43,962 nucleotides of DNA from Bacteroidota bacterium (GTDB taxonomy: Bacteria; Bacteroidota; Bacteroidia; Palsa-948), in the NCBI GenBank assembly GCA_003164895.1, contig PLUL01000070.1:1-43962 (forward strand). The letters are read 5' to 3'. Positions 16,900 to 24,515 of the stretch are shown one piece after another. A program made the translations under genes and the position numbers. Position 1 is the stretch's first letter, and every line of letters begins with the position of its first letter. The notes below the pieces were generated by a model. That model saw nothing but the letters and a program-made list of their open reading frames with translations. It made no database searches and was not told where the DNA came from.

Positions 16900-16964
16900 A
16901 ACTCTCAAAAAGAGATTTCGGAATTTTATTTTATCCCCCACGCAATTACATAAAATCGAATCGC

Positions 16965-17483
16965 ATGAAAAGAGCTATAAAATATTTTTTACTATTTCTG
17001 CTTTTACTTGCAATTGCATTTTTCTTCATTGGAATTATTATTCCATCCTTCACTTATGAAAGCAGAATCACCGTAAACAAACCGATAGAGCAATCATTCA
17101 AGGTTTTCAATAGTCCTTTTTTGCTTGCGGAATGGATTCCGGGTTTGAAAGGAGTGAGATGGATCAGCGGAACCCAAAATGAAATCGGAAGCAAATGGGA
17201 AATGACGATCGAACTGGATGGAAAAATTTATACTACCACAGAAGAACTTACTGTCTTCAAAGAGAATGAACTTCTTGCGTTTACATTAAACAGCGATGTG
17301 CTGTCAAGCAATGTGGAAGTAAAATTCATTAACAAAGGAGAATCAACCGAGATTATTTCTTCAAGCAAAGCGGAAGGATCTAATATTTTCTGGAAATCGA
17401 TTTTCGTATTTTACAAATCTATTTTCTCTAAACGCGATAAAGTAATGTACGATCGATTGAAAAAATTGATCGAAAGCAATTAA
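16965..17483 (+). CDS. SRPBCC-family (START/Bet v 1-like) membrane-anchored protein
   Basis: This 172-residue protein has one N-terminal transmembrane helix (about 5-27, FLLFLLLLAIAFFFIGIII). An SRPBCC/polyketide-cyclase-like domain follows, beginning YESRITVNKPIEQSFKVF and continuing EWIPGLKGVRWISGTQNEIGS, as in proteins that bind hydrophobic ligands in a helix-grip cavity. The ligand is unknown. It probably faces the periplasm. It follows kynU by 65 bp and overlaps the convergent small Cys-rich gene by 4 bp. Confidence 0.75.
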   Translation: MKRAIKYFLLFLLLLAIAFFFIGIIIPSFTYESRITVNKPIEQSFKVFNSPFLLAEWIPGLKGVRWISGTQNEIGSKWEMTIELDGKIYTTTEELTVFKENELLAFTLNSDVLSSNVEVKFINKGESTEIISSSKAEGSNIFWKSIFVFYKSIFSKRDKVMYDRLKKLIESN

Positions 17484-17608
17484 ACCTTCTCGTTGGCAGG
17501 ACATGAACTGCATCCTTTTGAAGATTTTTTTCTGAAAGATAAATAACCGCGATAACCTACATAGAAAACCGCGAGTGATAATATCAGATAAACAAGTATT
17601 TCTTGCAT
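17480..17608 (-). CDS. FeoB-associated Cys-rich membrane protein
   Basis: This 42-residue protein has one hydrophobic helix (EILVYLILSLAVFYVGY), a basic patch (SFRKKSSK) and then GCSSCP. That is the standard pattern of FeoB-associated Cys-rich membrane proteins, which usually sit next to feoAB and are thought to help ferrous iron uptake. No feoA or feoB is present in this window, so it is a stand-alone copy. The ATG lies 8 bp from a perfect palindrome, and a predicted -7 element is just upstream. Its stop codon overlaps the SRPBCC stop. Confidence 0.8.
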   Translation of the reverse strand: MQEILVYLILSLAVFYVGYRGYLSFRKKSSKGCSSCPANEKV

Positions 17609-17615
17609 GGAATTG

Positions 17616-17633
17616 GTAATCAAGATTGATTAC
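17616..17633 (-). promoter_or_regulatory. perfect palindromic operator candidate
   Basis: GTAATCAA and TTGATTAC separated by 2 bp form a perfect 8+8 inverted repeat. It covers the predicted transcription start of the Cys-rich membrane protein gene (about 7 bp past the -7 element at 17636-17643), a typical repressor position. It is neither a Fur-box nor an FNR/Crp-type half-site order. Confidence 0.6.
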
Positions 17634-17635
17634 AC

Positions 17636-17643
17636 CAAAAATA
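17636..17643 (-). promoter_or_regulatory. predicted -7 element of the Cys-rich membrane protein gene
   Basis: TATTTTTG on the minus strand matches TAnnTTTG and lies 27 bp upstream of the ATG at 17608. No -33 TTG is evident. Confidence 0.5.
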
Positions 17644-17708
17644 CGCTTATTTAAAGAATTTCATGTGCCATCTCTTAAAAATAAATGTGGAGAGTATCGG
17701 AATTTATA

Positions 17709-17716
17709 TATCTTTG
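17709..17716 (+). promoter_or_regulatory. predicted -7 element of the RRM protein gene
   Basis: TATCTTTG matches TAnnTTTG, 50 bp before the ATG at 17767. The leader would contain a 7-bp hairpin, CTTTTCC (17722-17728) with GGAAAAG (17744-17750), around an A-rich loop. Confidence 0.5.
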
Positions 17717-17766
17717 CTGTCCTTTTCCACAAAAAAATAAAACGGAAAAGTCTAAAAACAAGTTAA

Positions 17767-18111
17767 ATGAATATTTACGTTTCAAATCTCAGTTTCAAGC
17801 TTCAGGATGAAGACTTAAAACAAATTTTCACCTCGTTTGGTGAAGTAACCTCAGCAAAAGTAATCAGAGACAATCAGTCCGGCCGTTCCAGAGGATTCGG
17901 TTTTGTTGAAATGGCAAGCGATGACGATGCTCGCGCTGCTATCGAAAAATTAAATGGTACAGAAGTAGACGGAAGGTCTATCGTTGTAAACGAAGCACGC
18001 CCACGCACAGAAGGTGGCGGTGGTGGCGGTGGTTTCAAAAAACGTGGCGGTGGCGGCGGCGGTGGCTACGACAACAGAAGACAGCGCGACTTCAACAGAG
18101 ACAGGGATTAA
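17767..18111 (+). CDS. Gly-rich RRM RNA-binding protein
   Basis: This 114-residue protein has one RNA-recognition motif (1-80). RNP2 is IYVSNL (3-8) and RNP1 is RGFGFVEM. A Gly/Arg/Lys-rich tail follows with two Gly runs. Such proteins act as single-strand RNA binders or chaperones, often cold-induced or abundant, and in Bacteroidota may replace roles filled by CspA or Hfq elsewhere; the specific role here is inferred. A strong terminator follows, so it is probably monocistronic. Codon composition is more GC-rich in the tail because of the glycine codons. Confidence 0.93.
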   Translation: MNIYVSNLSFKLQDEDLKQIFTSFGEVTSAKVIRDNQSGRSRGFGFVEMASDDDARAAIEKLNGTEVDGRSIVVNEARPRTEGGGGGGGFKKRGGGGGGGYDNRRQRDFNRDRD

Positions 18112-18159
18112 TTTCCTTTCAAAAGTTTTTCTACTATTTTCTTGTTAGATAGATAATTT

Positions 18160-18209
18160 AACAATCGTCCTGATAATTTTCGGGACGGTTGTTATTGTTT
18201 TTTTATTTT
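18160..18209 (+). terminator. intrinsic terminator of the RRM gene
   Basis: AACAATCGTCC (18160-18170) pairs with GGACGGTTGTT (18183-18193) in an 11-bp stem with one G-T pair. A T-rich tract follows (ATTGTTTTTTTATTTT). It lies 48 bp after the stop codon. Confidence 0.9.
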
Positions 18210-18233
18210 CCAAGTCATTTTTATTTTTATGTT

Positions 18234-18995
18234 ATGAAAAAAGTTTTCCCCCTAATTTTTTTCGGACTAATCGCATCAATCGCTATTGCTCAACCAAGAA
18301 GTATTGGTGGGCAATGGATAGAAGTTGGTGCAAGAGGAACGGTTAATTCCACTTGGCTGTATAATCAAAACGAGTGGAACGACAAAGGCGTTAAATACAA
18401 ACCTTCCTGGGGCGGTTCAGGTGGCATTATGCTTGGTTTTCATTATGCAACTTGGGGCTCAATTAATGTGGAAGCACTTTACTCCACCTTCAACCAAAAA
18501 TTAACGAGCGGAATTGACAGTATAAAATGGTCAAACACCACAAAGCTTGCCTATCTTGAATTTCCTATTCTTCTTCATTTCGATACAAGAAAATTTAGCT
18601 ATTACGAAGCCGGAATAAAATTTTCGAGTTTGTTATCAGCACAGGGAAGCGAAAATTCTTCTCTTGTCAATTATTCAAATAAAGATGTAAAGGATAATTT
18701 TCAAAAATCAAATCTTGCACTTGTAGTTGGATTAGGCGGTCCCATTTGGGGAAGTGGTGGATTGCTTATTCATGGCGGCATTCGATTCACCTATGGATTA
18801 TCTGACATAACCGGTTCTTCTGGACAAGGAGTTCCTTATTTTCCTCTAGCGGATGGTGCAAAAGCTAAACAGGAACCATATGCAAAAACCAACACGGTTT
18901 CCCTTGGTTTTAATATCAGCTTAGATTATGATCTCGGCTGGTTTTTGTCTAACTCCTGTAACAGGAAGTACAAATTCTTTTTGTTCAATCATTGA
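18234..18995 (+). CDS. outer-membrane beta-barrel protein
   Basis: This 253-residue protein has a signal peptide (FPLIFFGLIASIAIAQ) and alternating amphipathic strands typical of PorT/OmpA-like small barrels of Bacteroidota. Examples are IEVGARGTVNSTW, GGIMLGFHYATWGSINVEALYS, KLAYLEFPILLHFD, YEAGIKFSSLL and VSLGFNISLDYDLGW. The fragment LAYLEFPILL is characteristic of the porin-family beta-barrel domain. The function may be structural or a small channel. The ATG at 18234 gives a clean signal peptide; the frame is open further upstream, but that part lies in the terminator tail. Confidence 0.8.
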   Translation: MKKVFPLIFFGLIASIAIAQPRSIGGQWIEVGARGTVNSTWLYNQNEWNDKGVKYKPSWGGSGGIMLGFHYATWGSINVEALYSTFNQKLTSGIDSIKWSNTTKLAYLEFPILLHFDTRKFSYYEAGIKFSSLLSAQGSENSSLVNYSNKDVKDNFQKSNLALVVGLGGPIWGSGGLLIHGGIRFTYGLSDITGSSGQGVPYFPLADGAKAKQEPYAKTNTVSLGFNISLDYDLGWFLSNSCNRKYKFFLFNH

Positions 18996-19069
18996 TAATT
19001 TATCTATCAGGCGATTCTCAAGATTTATCAAACGCTACGACAATAGCTGCTTATACTCCTCAAAGTTGC

Positions 19070-19077
19070 TATTTTTG
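19070..19077 (+). promoter_or_regulatory. predicted -7 element of the E1 dehydrogenase gene
   Basis: TATTTTTG matches TAnnTTTG, 29 bp before the ATG at 19107. Confidence 0.45.
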
Positions 19078-19106
19078 CTTCTCAAACAATACCCCATTTT
19101 GTTGTT

Positions 19107-21113
19107 ATGATAACCGCAAATTCACCTGTAATTTTCAATCGAAAAAATTATTCTGACGAAATTCTTCTTTCGCTTTATAAGGAATTGATAAAACCGAGAA
19201 TGATAGAAGAGAAAATGCGTATTCTTCTCCGTCAGGGAAAAATTTCTAAATGGTTTTCCGGAATCGGACAGGAAGCAAGCAGTGTAGGTGCTGCGATGGC
19301 GCTTGAGAAAGACGAATACATTTTACCGATGCACCGCAATCTTGGAACTTTTACGGTGCGTGGAATTCCTCTTGAAAAATTATTCGCACAATTTCAGGGG
19401 AAGAAAAGCGGGTTTACCAAAGGTCGCGACAGAAGTTTTCACTTCGGCACACAGGAATATAAAATCATCGGAATGATTTCGCATCTTGGTCCTCAGTTGG
19501 GTGTGGCAGATGGAATCGCGCTCGGACATCTTTTGAAAAAAGAAAAAAAAGTAACACTCGTTTATTCAGGAGATGGCGGAGCTTCGGAAGGAGATTTTCA
19601 CGAAAGCATAAATGTTGCCGCTGTATGGAACTTGCCTGTAATCTTTGCCATAGAAAATAATGGATGGGGTTTGAGTACACCAAGCAATGAACAGTTTCGC
19701 TGTAAACAATTTATTGATAAAGCCATCGGCTATGGAATGGAAGCTGTGCAAATTGACGGCAACAATGTTCTTGAAGTTTATGACACTGTAAAAAATCTTG
19801 CTGAATCTATCCGAAAAAATCCAAGACCGATTTTACTCGAATGTGTTACGTTTCGCATGCGCGGACACGAAGAAGCAAGCGGAACAAAATATGTTGACCC
19901 GAAACTTTTTGAAGAATGGGGAAAGAAAGATCCCATTTCTAAATATCAGGAATTCCTTCTCCGAGAAAATATTCTTAGTGAAAAAATAATTTCAGAATAC
20001 AAATCGGAGATTCAACATGAAATTGATAAAGGAATTGAAATAGCTTTTAGTGAAAAAAATATTATACCGGATACTGAAGAAGAAGTGAGGGATTTGTACG
20101 CAGTTTCTCCCGTTCAGGATGAGAACAAGATTGAGAAACTGAAATCAAAATCAGAAAAACGTTTGATTGATTCCATTTCAGATGGACTTCGTTTGGCAAT
20201 GAGAAAACATTCCAACCTTGTATTGATGGGACAAGACATTGCCGAATACGGTGGCGTGTTTAAAATAACCGATGGCTTTGTAAATGAATTTGGAAAAGAA
20301 AGAGTGCGCAATACTCCGCTCTGTGAAAGTGCAATTCTCGGTGCAGGATTGGGATTATCCATCAACGGAATGAAAGCGATGGTTGAAATGCAGTTTGCCG
20401 ATTTCGTGAGCGAAGGTATGACACAGATTTGCAACAACCTCGCAAAAGCTCATTGGCGCTGGAGGCAAAACGCAAGTGTGGTGGTGCGCATGCCCACGGG
20501 CGCAGGTGTGGCGGCTGGTCCTTTCCATTCGCAAAGTAATGAGTCATGGTTCTTTCATATTCCGGGATTGAAAATTGTTTATCCGGCTTTTCCTTTGGAT
20601 GCAAAAGGGCTTTTACTCGCTGCGTTTGAAGATAATAATCCTGTTATGTTTTTCGAACACAAAGCGCTTTACAGAAGTGTAACGCAAAATGTTCCTGATG
20701 ATTATTTTACAATTCCGATTGGGAAAGCAAAAGTTTTAAAAGAAGGAAATGATTGTACAATCCTTACTTACGGCATGGGCGTTCATTGGGCGTTGGAAAT
20801 AATTGAGAAAAATAAATTAGAAAATGTTGAGTTGATTGATCTGCGCTCGCTTGCTCCACTGGATACAGAAACTATTTTTGCGAGTGTGAAGAAAACCGGA
20901 AAAGCAATCATCCTTCACGAAGACACTCTCACAGGAGGAATTGGCGGAGAAATTTCTGCGCTTATCACCGAACATTGTTTTAATTATCTGGATGCTCCCG
21001 TTATGCGAGAAGGTTCTTTGGATACTCCCGTTCCTTTTGTTGAAACGCTGGAGAAAAACTTTTTACCGAAGGAAAGGTTTGAGAAGAAGCTGATGGAGTT
21101 GCTGAAATACTAA
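19107..21113 (+). CDS. fused alpha/beta E1 component of a 2-oxo acid dehydrogenase
   Basis: This 668-residue thiamine-diphosphate enzyme joins the E1 alpha domain (about 1-320) and the E1 beta domain (about 345-668) in one chain. The ThDP motif is GDGG at 155-158 followed by ENNGWG at 183-188. The beta part starts LIDSISDGLRLAMRKH and contains GQDIAEYGGVF and ITDGF. It decarboxylates a 2-oxo acid, either pyruvate or branched-chain 2-oxo acids, and acylates the lipoyl group of E2. Fused E1 of this kind is common in Bacteroidota. Neither E2 nor E3 is adjacent, so the substrate remains open; the branched-chain type is my guess from the alpha-domain sequence. Confidence 0.93.
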   Translation: MITANSPVIFNRKNYSDEILLSLYKELIKPRMIEEKMRILLRQGKISKWFSGIGQEASSVGAAMALEKDEYILPMHRNLGTFTVRGIPLEKLFAQFQGKKSGFTKGRDRSFHFGTQEYKIIGMISHLGPQLGVADGIALGHLLKKEKKVTLVYSGDGGASEGDFHESINVAAVWNLPVIFAIENNGWGLSTPSNEQFRCKQFIDKAIGYGMEAVQIDGNNVLEVYDTVKNLAESIRKNPRPILLECVTFRMRGHEEASGTKYVDPKLFEEWGKKDPISKYQEFLLRENILSEKIISEYKSEIQHEIDKGIEIAFSEKNIIPDTEEEVRDLYAVSPVQDENKIEKLKSKSEKRLIDSISDGLRLAMRKHSNLVLMGQDIAEYGGVFKITDGFVNEFGKERVRNTPLCESAILGAGLGLSINGMKAMVEMQFADFVSEGMTQICNNLAKAHWRWRQNASVVVRMPTGAGVAAGPFHSQSNESWFFHIPGLKIVYPAFPLDAKGLLLAAFEDNNPVMFFEHKALYRSVTQNVPDDYFTIPIGKAKVLKEGNDCTILTYGMGVHWALEIIEKNKLENVELIDLRSLAPLDTETIFASVKKTGKAIILHEDTLTGGIGGEISALITEHCFNYLDAPVMREGSLDTPVPFVETLEKNFLPKERFEKKLMELLKY

Positions 21114-21121
21114 CAAATTTT

Positions 21122-22816
21122 CTATCTCAATATCTTTCTCACAAAAGCAACGGTGAAATAACTCATCATAAACACGCCCATAAAACCTTCCATGGCGCTC
21201 ACCATCCTCAGCAATCCTGTTGTGTAATAATCGCCAAAGCCAACGGTGAGAAAAGTAACTGCGCTGTAATAAAACGCCACCGGCAATGAATGTGCATCAG
21301 GAAAATTATTGGAAGAAAAAATATTTGCATCACTTATCCGCGGCAAAATATAATATTGAGAACTGAACAAAGAGTAAACCACTCCCATGCTAAAAATTAC
21401 GCGGAGAGGATTAGTTGCATACTGCCCCATTTTATCGAACACCAGCCATTTGAAAAAATAAAACGGGTACGCCCACAATCCGTTTGTTTTATTTTTTTTC
21501 AATTCGGAATGCAACAGCCATTTTGCCTCGCAGCGCATAAATTCCACGTACGCTTTATCCTCGTCACCATATTTTCCAACCGCACGAAATTCTTCTTTGA
21601 GCATTCTGAATTGCTCTGCTTTTTCGAGCAACGATGTATCAGTTTGTTCGTAGATAAGATCTTTAACTCGGTTCTTTGTCCAGTCAATATTTATCCGCCC
21701 CATGCTTTTCATTCCTGAAAAATTAAAGATGAGGATGGGAATTTCATTTTCTTCAGGAACCAGATCAATGATGTCTCTCAAAATTGTTTCGCGTAAATTC
21801 AACAACGCGCACTGAGCAAAACGGAAATCAAAATACGCGCTCAATCGGCTTGCCTGAAAATTAATGGATACAACTTTTGATCTATAAAAACTTACTTTGT
21901 CGGACGAAAATTCTGTTCTTTCAAAAGACACTTCATTCGGACCAAAATCCACTTCTTCAAAATTCAAATCTCCTTTGCCAAAAACAGAAGAACGGAAACT
22001 CACCTTCGCATTGTTAAACTCACACCCTTCAAACGATACATCTCCATCGCCCCAATCCACGCGTTTGAAATCCACATGCTCGCCACCAAATTCCACCGCC
22101 TTGAAATCGGTTTTTCCGCTTCCAAAAGAACTTTTTTCAAATGAAACTCCTCCCTGAGTGAACTTTGCAAAACGGAAATCCGTTACGCCATTTCCCCATG
22201 TGACGGATTGAAAATCTATTTCCTTGCAATCGAATTTTGTATTTACAAAAAAAATATCACCCGAACCCAAATGCGCAAAACGAAAAGATAAATTTCCTGT
22301 TCCGAATTCAGCAAAACGAAAATCAAGGGTGCCTTCACCAAATCGTGTGCGCCTGAAACTTACCGCACCATTCCCGAATTTTGCATGGCTGAAATTAATA
22401 TTCCCATTGCCAAACATTGCTCCTTCAAACGTGATCTTGCTGTTCTCAAAAACAGAATGGGAAAAATCAACTTCAATATCACAATCAAAAAAAGCATTCT
22501 TGGCAAAGAATTTTTTCAACGTAACAGGCAAATGCTCAGTAAGAGAATTTCGTTTTCTAAATTCTGCAAGAGAAAAATTTTTGACATAACACTCATTCAA
22601 ACTGATGGGTTGATCCGTTTCCATCATTTCATAAATGGTATCGGCATGCAGATAACCATAATGTTTGGTTTCTTTTTTTCTTCCGTTTGCGTCAAAAAAA
22701 TCTATCTGGATCGTATTTCTATACACCGTTCCATCGGAAGAAGTAAATGGATTTTCAAGAATGGAAACTTTGAAATCAATCAGTGCGTGTTCCGGTTTAT
22801 GAAGAAGAATTTCCAT
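21122..22816 (-). CDS. two-helix potassium channel with 12-residue beta-solenoid-like repeats
   Basis: This is a 564-residue protein in three parts. Residues 1-110 are an N-terminal cap. Residues 111-314 form seventeen exact 12-residue repeats of pattern FGxGxxxFxxxx, with Phe at repeat position 8 in every unit and Phe, Leu or Trp at position 1 in nearly all. After a helical linker (about 390-440, FRMLKEEFRAVGKYGDEDKA), residues 470-564 form an Ion_trans_2 pore module: one helix, a pore loop with selectivity filter TVGFGD (524-529), and a second helix. It should be a tetrameric inner-membrane K+ channel with a large cytoplasmic repeat domain. Related channels carry 5-residue pentapeptide repeats; a strict 12-residue period is unusual to me. 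The gene converges on the E1 gene with an 8-bp gap. Confidence 0.88.
   Translation of the reverse strand: MEILLHKPEHALIDFKVSILENPFTSSDGTVYRNTIQIDFFDANGRKKETKHYGYLHADTIYEMMETDQPISLNECYVKNFSLAEFRKRNSLTEHLPVTLKKFFAKNAFFDCDIEVDFSHSVFENSKITFEGAMFGNGNINFSHAKFGNGAVSFRRTRFGEGTLDFRFAEFGTGNLSFRFAHLGSGDIFFVNTKFDCKEIDFQSVTWGNGVTDFRFAKFTQGGVSFEKSSFGSGKTDFKAVEFGGEHVDFKRVDWGDGDVSFEGCEFNNAKVSFRSSVFGKGDLNFEEVDFGPNEVSFERTEFSSDKVSFYRSKVVSINFQASRLSAYFDFRFAQCALLNLRETILRDIIDLVPEENEIPILIFNFSGMKSMGRINIDWTKNRVKDLIYEQTDTSLLEKAEQFRMLKEEFRAVGKYGDEDKAYVEFMRCEAKWLLHSELKKNKTNGLWAYPFYFFKWLVFDKMGQYATNPLRVIFSMGVVYSLFSSQYYILPRISDANIFSSNNFPDAHSLPVAFYYSAVTFLTVGFGDYYTTGLLRMVSAMEGFMGVFMMSYFTVAFVRKILR
21875..22486 (-). repeat. 17 tandem 36-bp coding repeats in the channel gene
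   Basis: The coding repeats correspond to residues 111-314 of the channel, with no insertion or deletion in 612 bp. Nucleotide identity between units is moderate, so the array is ancient and kept by selection on the protein pattern. Confidence 0.85.
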
Positions 22817-22946
22817 TGTATTGCAGAAAAATTAGCTAAAACAAAGATGAAACAAAAAGTTGAATGCCCGATAAAATGCAGAAAAAACTTTTTCCGGATA
22901 AAGATAAAAATCAGAGCAAAATTGATTTTGGTTTGATTTATGTTAG

Positions 22947-22954
22947 TACGTTTG
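22947..22954 (+). promoter_or_regulatory. predicted -7 element of the SMR gene
   Basis: TACGTTTG matches TAnnTTTG, with TTTG at 22927-22930 16 bp upstream. It shows that translation starts at 22973, not at the in-frame codon at 22940. Confidence 0.6.
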
Positions 22955-22972
22955 CAGAATAAATTCATCCTT

Positions 22973-23290
22973 ATGCAAATTTACTGGCTGTATCTTTTTC
23001 TGGGAATTATTTTCGAAGTATTGGGTACAATTTGCATGAAACTGGCTGACGGATTTTCCAAACCAATTCCATCCGTTTTGGTTTTTGTTTTTTATGGCGC
23101 ATGTCTTGGTTTCTTGATTTTGGTTTTGAAAAAAATGGAAGTTGGAATCGCTTATGCAATTTGGGCTGGACTTGGCACAGCACTCATTGCTGTTATTGGA
23201 TTTATTTGGTTTGATGAACCTGTAACAATTCCAAAAATAATTTCAATTTTGTTTATTATAGCTGGAATTTTTGGACTTGAACTATTTTAA
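22973..23290 (+). CDS. small multidrug resistance (SMR) family transporter
   Basis: This 105-residue protein has four transmembrane helices and the SMR signature: Glu15 in FEVLGTICMKLADGF (the proton/substrate-binding Glu14 of EmrE) and Trp64 in YAIWAGLGTALIAVIGFIWFDEP (Trp63 of EmrE). It works as a dual-topology dimer exchanging protons for small cations. SMR members export quaternary ammonium compounds or guanidinium; the KMEVGIAYAIWAGLGT stretch does not decide between Qac-type and Gdx-type here. I see no guanidine riboswitch in the short leader. Confidence 0.93.
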   Translation: MQIYWLYLFLGIIFEVLGTICMKLADGFSKPIPSVLVFVFYGACLGFLILVLKKMEVGIAYAIWAGLGTALIAVIGFIWFDEPVTIPKIISILFIIAGIFGLELF

Positions 23291-23343
23291 CTCTCAGCTA
23301 TTTTTATCAATTCAGTTTTCAAATTTTTAACGAGAGTATTTTT

Positions 23344-23351
23344 TATCTTTG
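23344..23351 (+). promoter_or_regulatory. predicted -7 element, near-leaderless start
   Basis: TATCTTTG matches TAnnTTTG and ends 6 bp before the ATG at 23358, so the mRNA should have almost no leader. The alternative TTG start at 23349 would overlap the element itself. Confidence 0.55.
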
Positions 23352-23357
23352 TTTTCT

Positions 23358-24515
23358 ATGCCAAAATATCCCAATAATATTTCTTCAAAACTTCCAAAAG
23401 TAGGCACAACAATTTTTACTGTGATGTCAGCTTTGGCGAACGAACACAAGGCGATAAATCTTTCGCAGGGTTTTCCAAACTTTGATGTGAATCCGAAATT
23501 GGTTTCGCTCGTAAATCAGAAAATGAAAAGTGGATTGAATCAATATGCGCCTATGCAGGGTGTTCCGCAACTGCGTGAGGTTCTCTGCGAGAAAATGGAA
23601 AAATTGTACGGAGCAAAATATCATCCCGATAAAGAAATAAATATTACTTCGGGTGGAACACAGGCAATTTATTCCGCGCTCACCGCAATAGTGCGCGAAG
23701 GTGATGAAGTGATTGTGATTGAACCGGCTTATGATTGTTATGTTCCAGCAATAGAATTAAATGGAGGAATTTCAATTTATGTGCAGTTGAAATCACCTCA
23801 TCACAAAATTGATTGGAACGATGTGAAACGAGTGATGTCTTCACATACAAAAGTGATTATGATTAACACGCCTCACAACCCGATGGGCTCGGTGATGACA
23901 GCCGATGATATGAAGCAATTGGAAAAATTAGTGAAAGGCACAAACATCATCATCATCAGCGATGAAGTGTATGAACATATAATTTTTGACGGACTAAAAC
24001 ACGAGAGCGTTTGCAAATATCCTCGACTTGCCGAAAGAAGTTTTATAATTTATTCTTTTGGAAAAACATATCACGCCACCGGATGGAAAATAGGATACTG
24101 TTTTGCACCGGAGAATCTGATGTCTGAATTTCGAAAAGTGCATCAATTCATTGTTTTTTGTTCCAATACTCCGATTCAATATGCGCTGGCGGATTATATA
24201 AAAGAATGTGATGACTACAACGAGCTTTCGGAATTTTACCAGGAGAAAAGAGATTTTTTTCTGAAACAAATAAAAGATTCACGATTCAAATTTATTCCAG
24301 CATCCGGTTCGTATTTTCAACTACTGAATTATAGTGCCATCACAAATGAAAAAGATACCGACTACGCAATCCGGCTGACAAAAGAAAATGGTGTTGCTTC
24401 CATTCCAACTTCGGTTTTTTATCACAAACCCATTGACAATAAACTTTTGAGATTTTGTTTCGCAAAGACAGATGACATTCTCAAAAAAGCTGCTGAGAAA
24501 TTATGCAAGATTTAA
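23358..24515 (+). CDS. YbdL-type aminotransferase (methionine/glutamine/kynurenine)
   Basis: This 385-residue PLP enzyme of aminotransferase fold type I shows the features of the YbdL/kynurenine-aminotransferase group: INLSQGFPNFD near the N-terminus, LNQYAPMQGVPQLRE, NTPHNPMGSV, SDEVYEHIIFDG and the Schiff-base Lys236 in SFGKTYHATGWKIGY. These enzymes transaminate methionine, glutamine or aromatic amino acids with a 2-oxo acid. Its last 13 bp overlap the omega-amidase gene. That supports a glutamine-transaminase/omega-amidase or methionine-salvage couple, in which the amidase removes the 2-oxoacid amide product. Confidence 0.93.
   Translation: MPKYPNNISSKLPKVGTTIFTVMSALANEHKAINLSQGFPNFDVNPKLVSLVNQKMKSGLNQYAPMQGVPQLREVLCEKMEKLYGAKYHPDKEINITSGGTQAIYSALTAIVREGDEVIVIEPAYDCYVPAIELNGGISIYVQLKSPHHKIDWNDVKRVMSSHTKVIMINTPHNPMGSVMTADDMKQLEKLVKGTNIIIISDEVYEHIIFDGLKHESVCKYPRLAERSFIIYSFGKTYHATGWKIGYCFAPENLMSEFRKVHQFIVFCSNTPIQYALADYIKECDDYNELSEFYQEKRDFFLKQIKDSRFKFIPASGSYFQLLNYSAITNEKDTDYAIRLTKENGVASIPTSVFYHKPIDNKLLRFCFAKTDDILKKAAEKLCKI

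Noticed and set aside
16900-16930. Terminator after kynU
   Set aside because: CTCT/AGAG is only a 4-bp stem and no long T-run follows.
17616-17633. FNR/Crp or Fur box
   Set aside because: The half-sites are in the order ATCAA...TTGAT, the reverse of TTGAT...ATCAA, and the motif is not Fur-like; it is kept only as an unassigned palindrome.
18013-18073. GGTGGC-like repeats
   Set aside because: They are Gly codons of the Gly-rich tail of the RRM protein, a normal feature of that family.
23291-23305. CTCTCAGCTATTTTT shared with 41008-41022
   Set aside because: One 15-mer match in 44 kb of AT-rich DNA is expected by chance; the first copy lacks a full TAnnTTTG.
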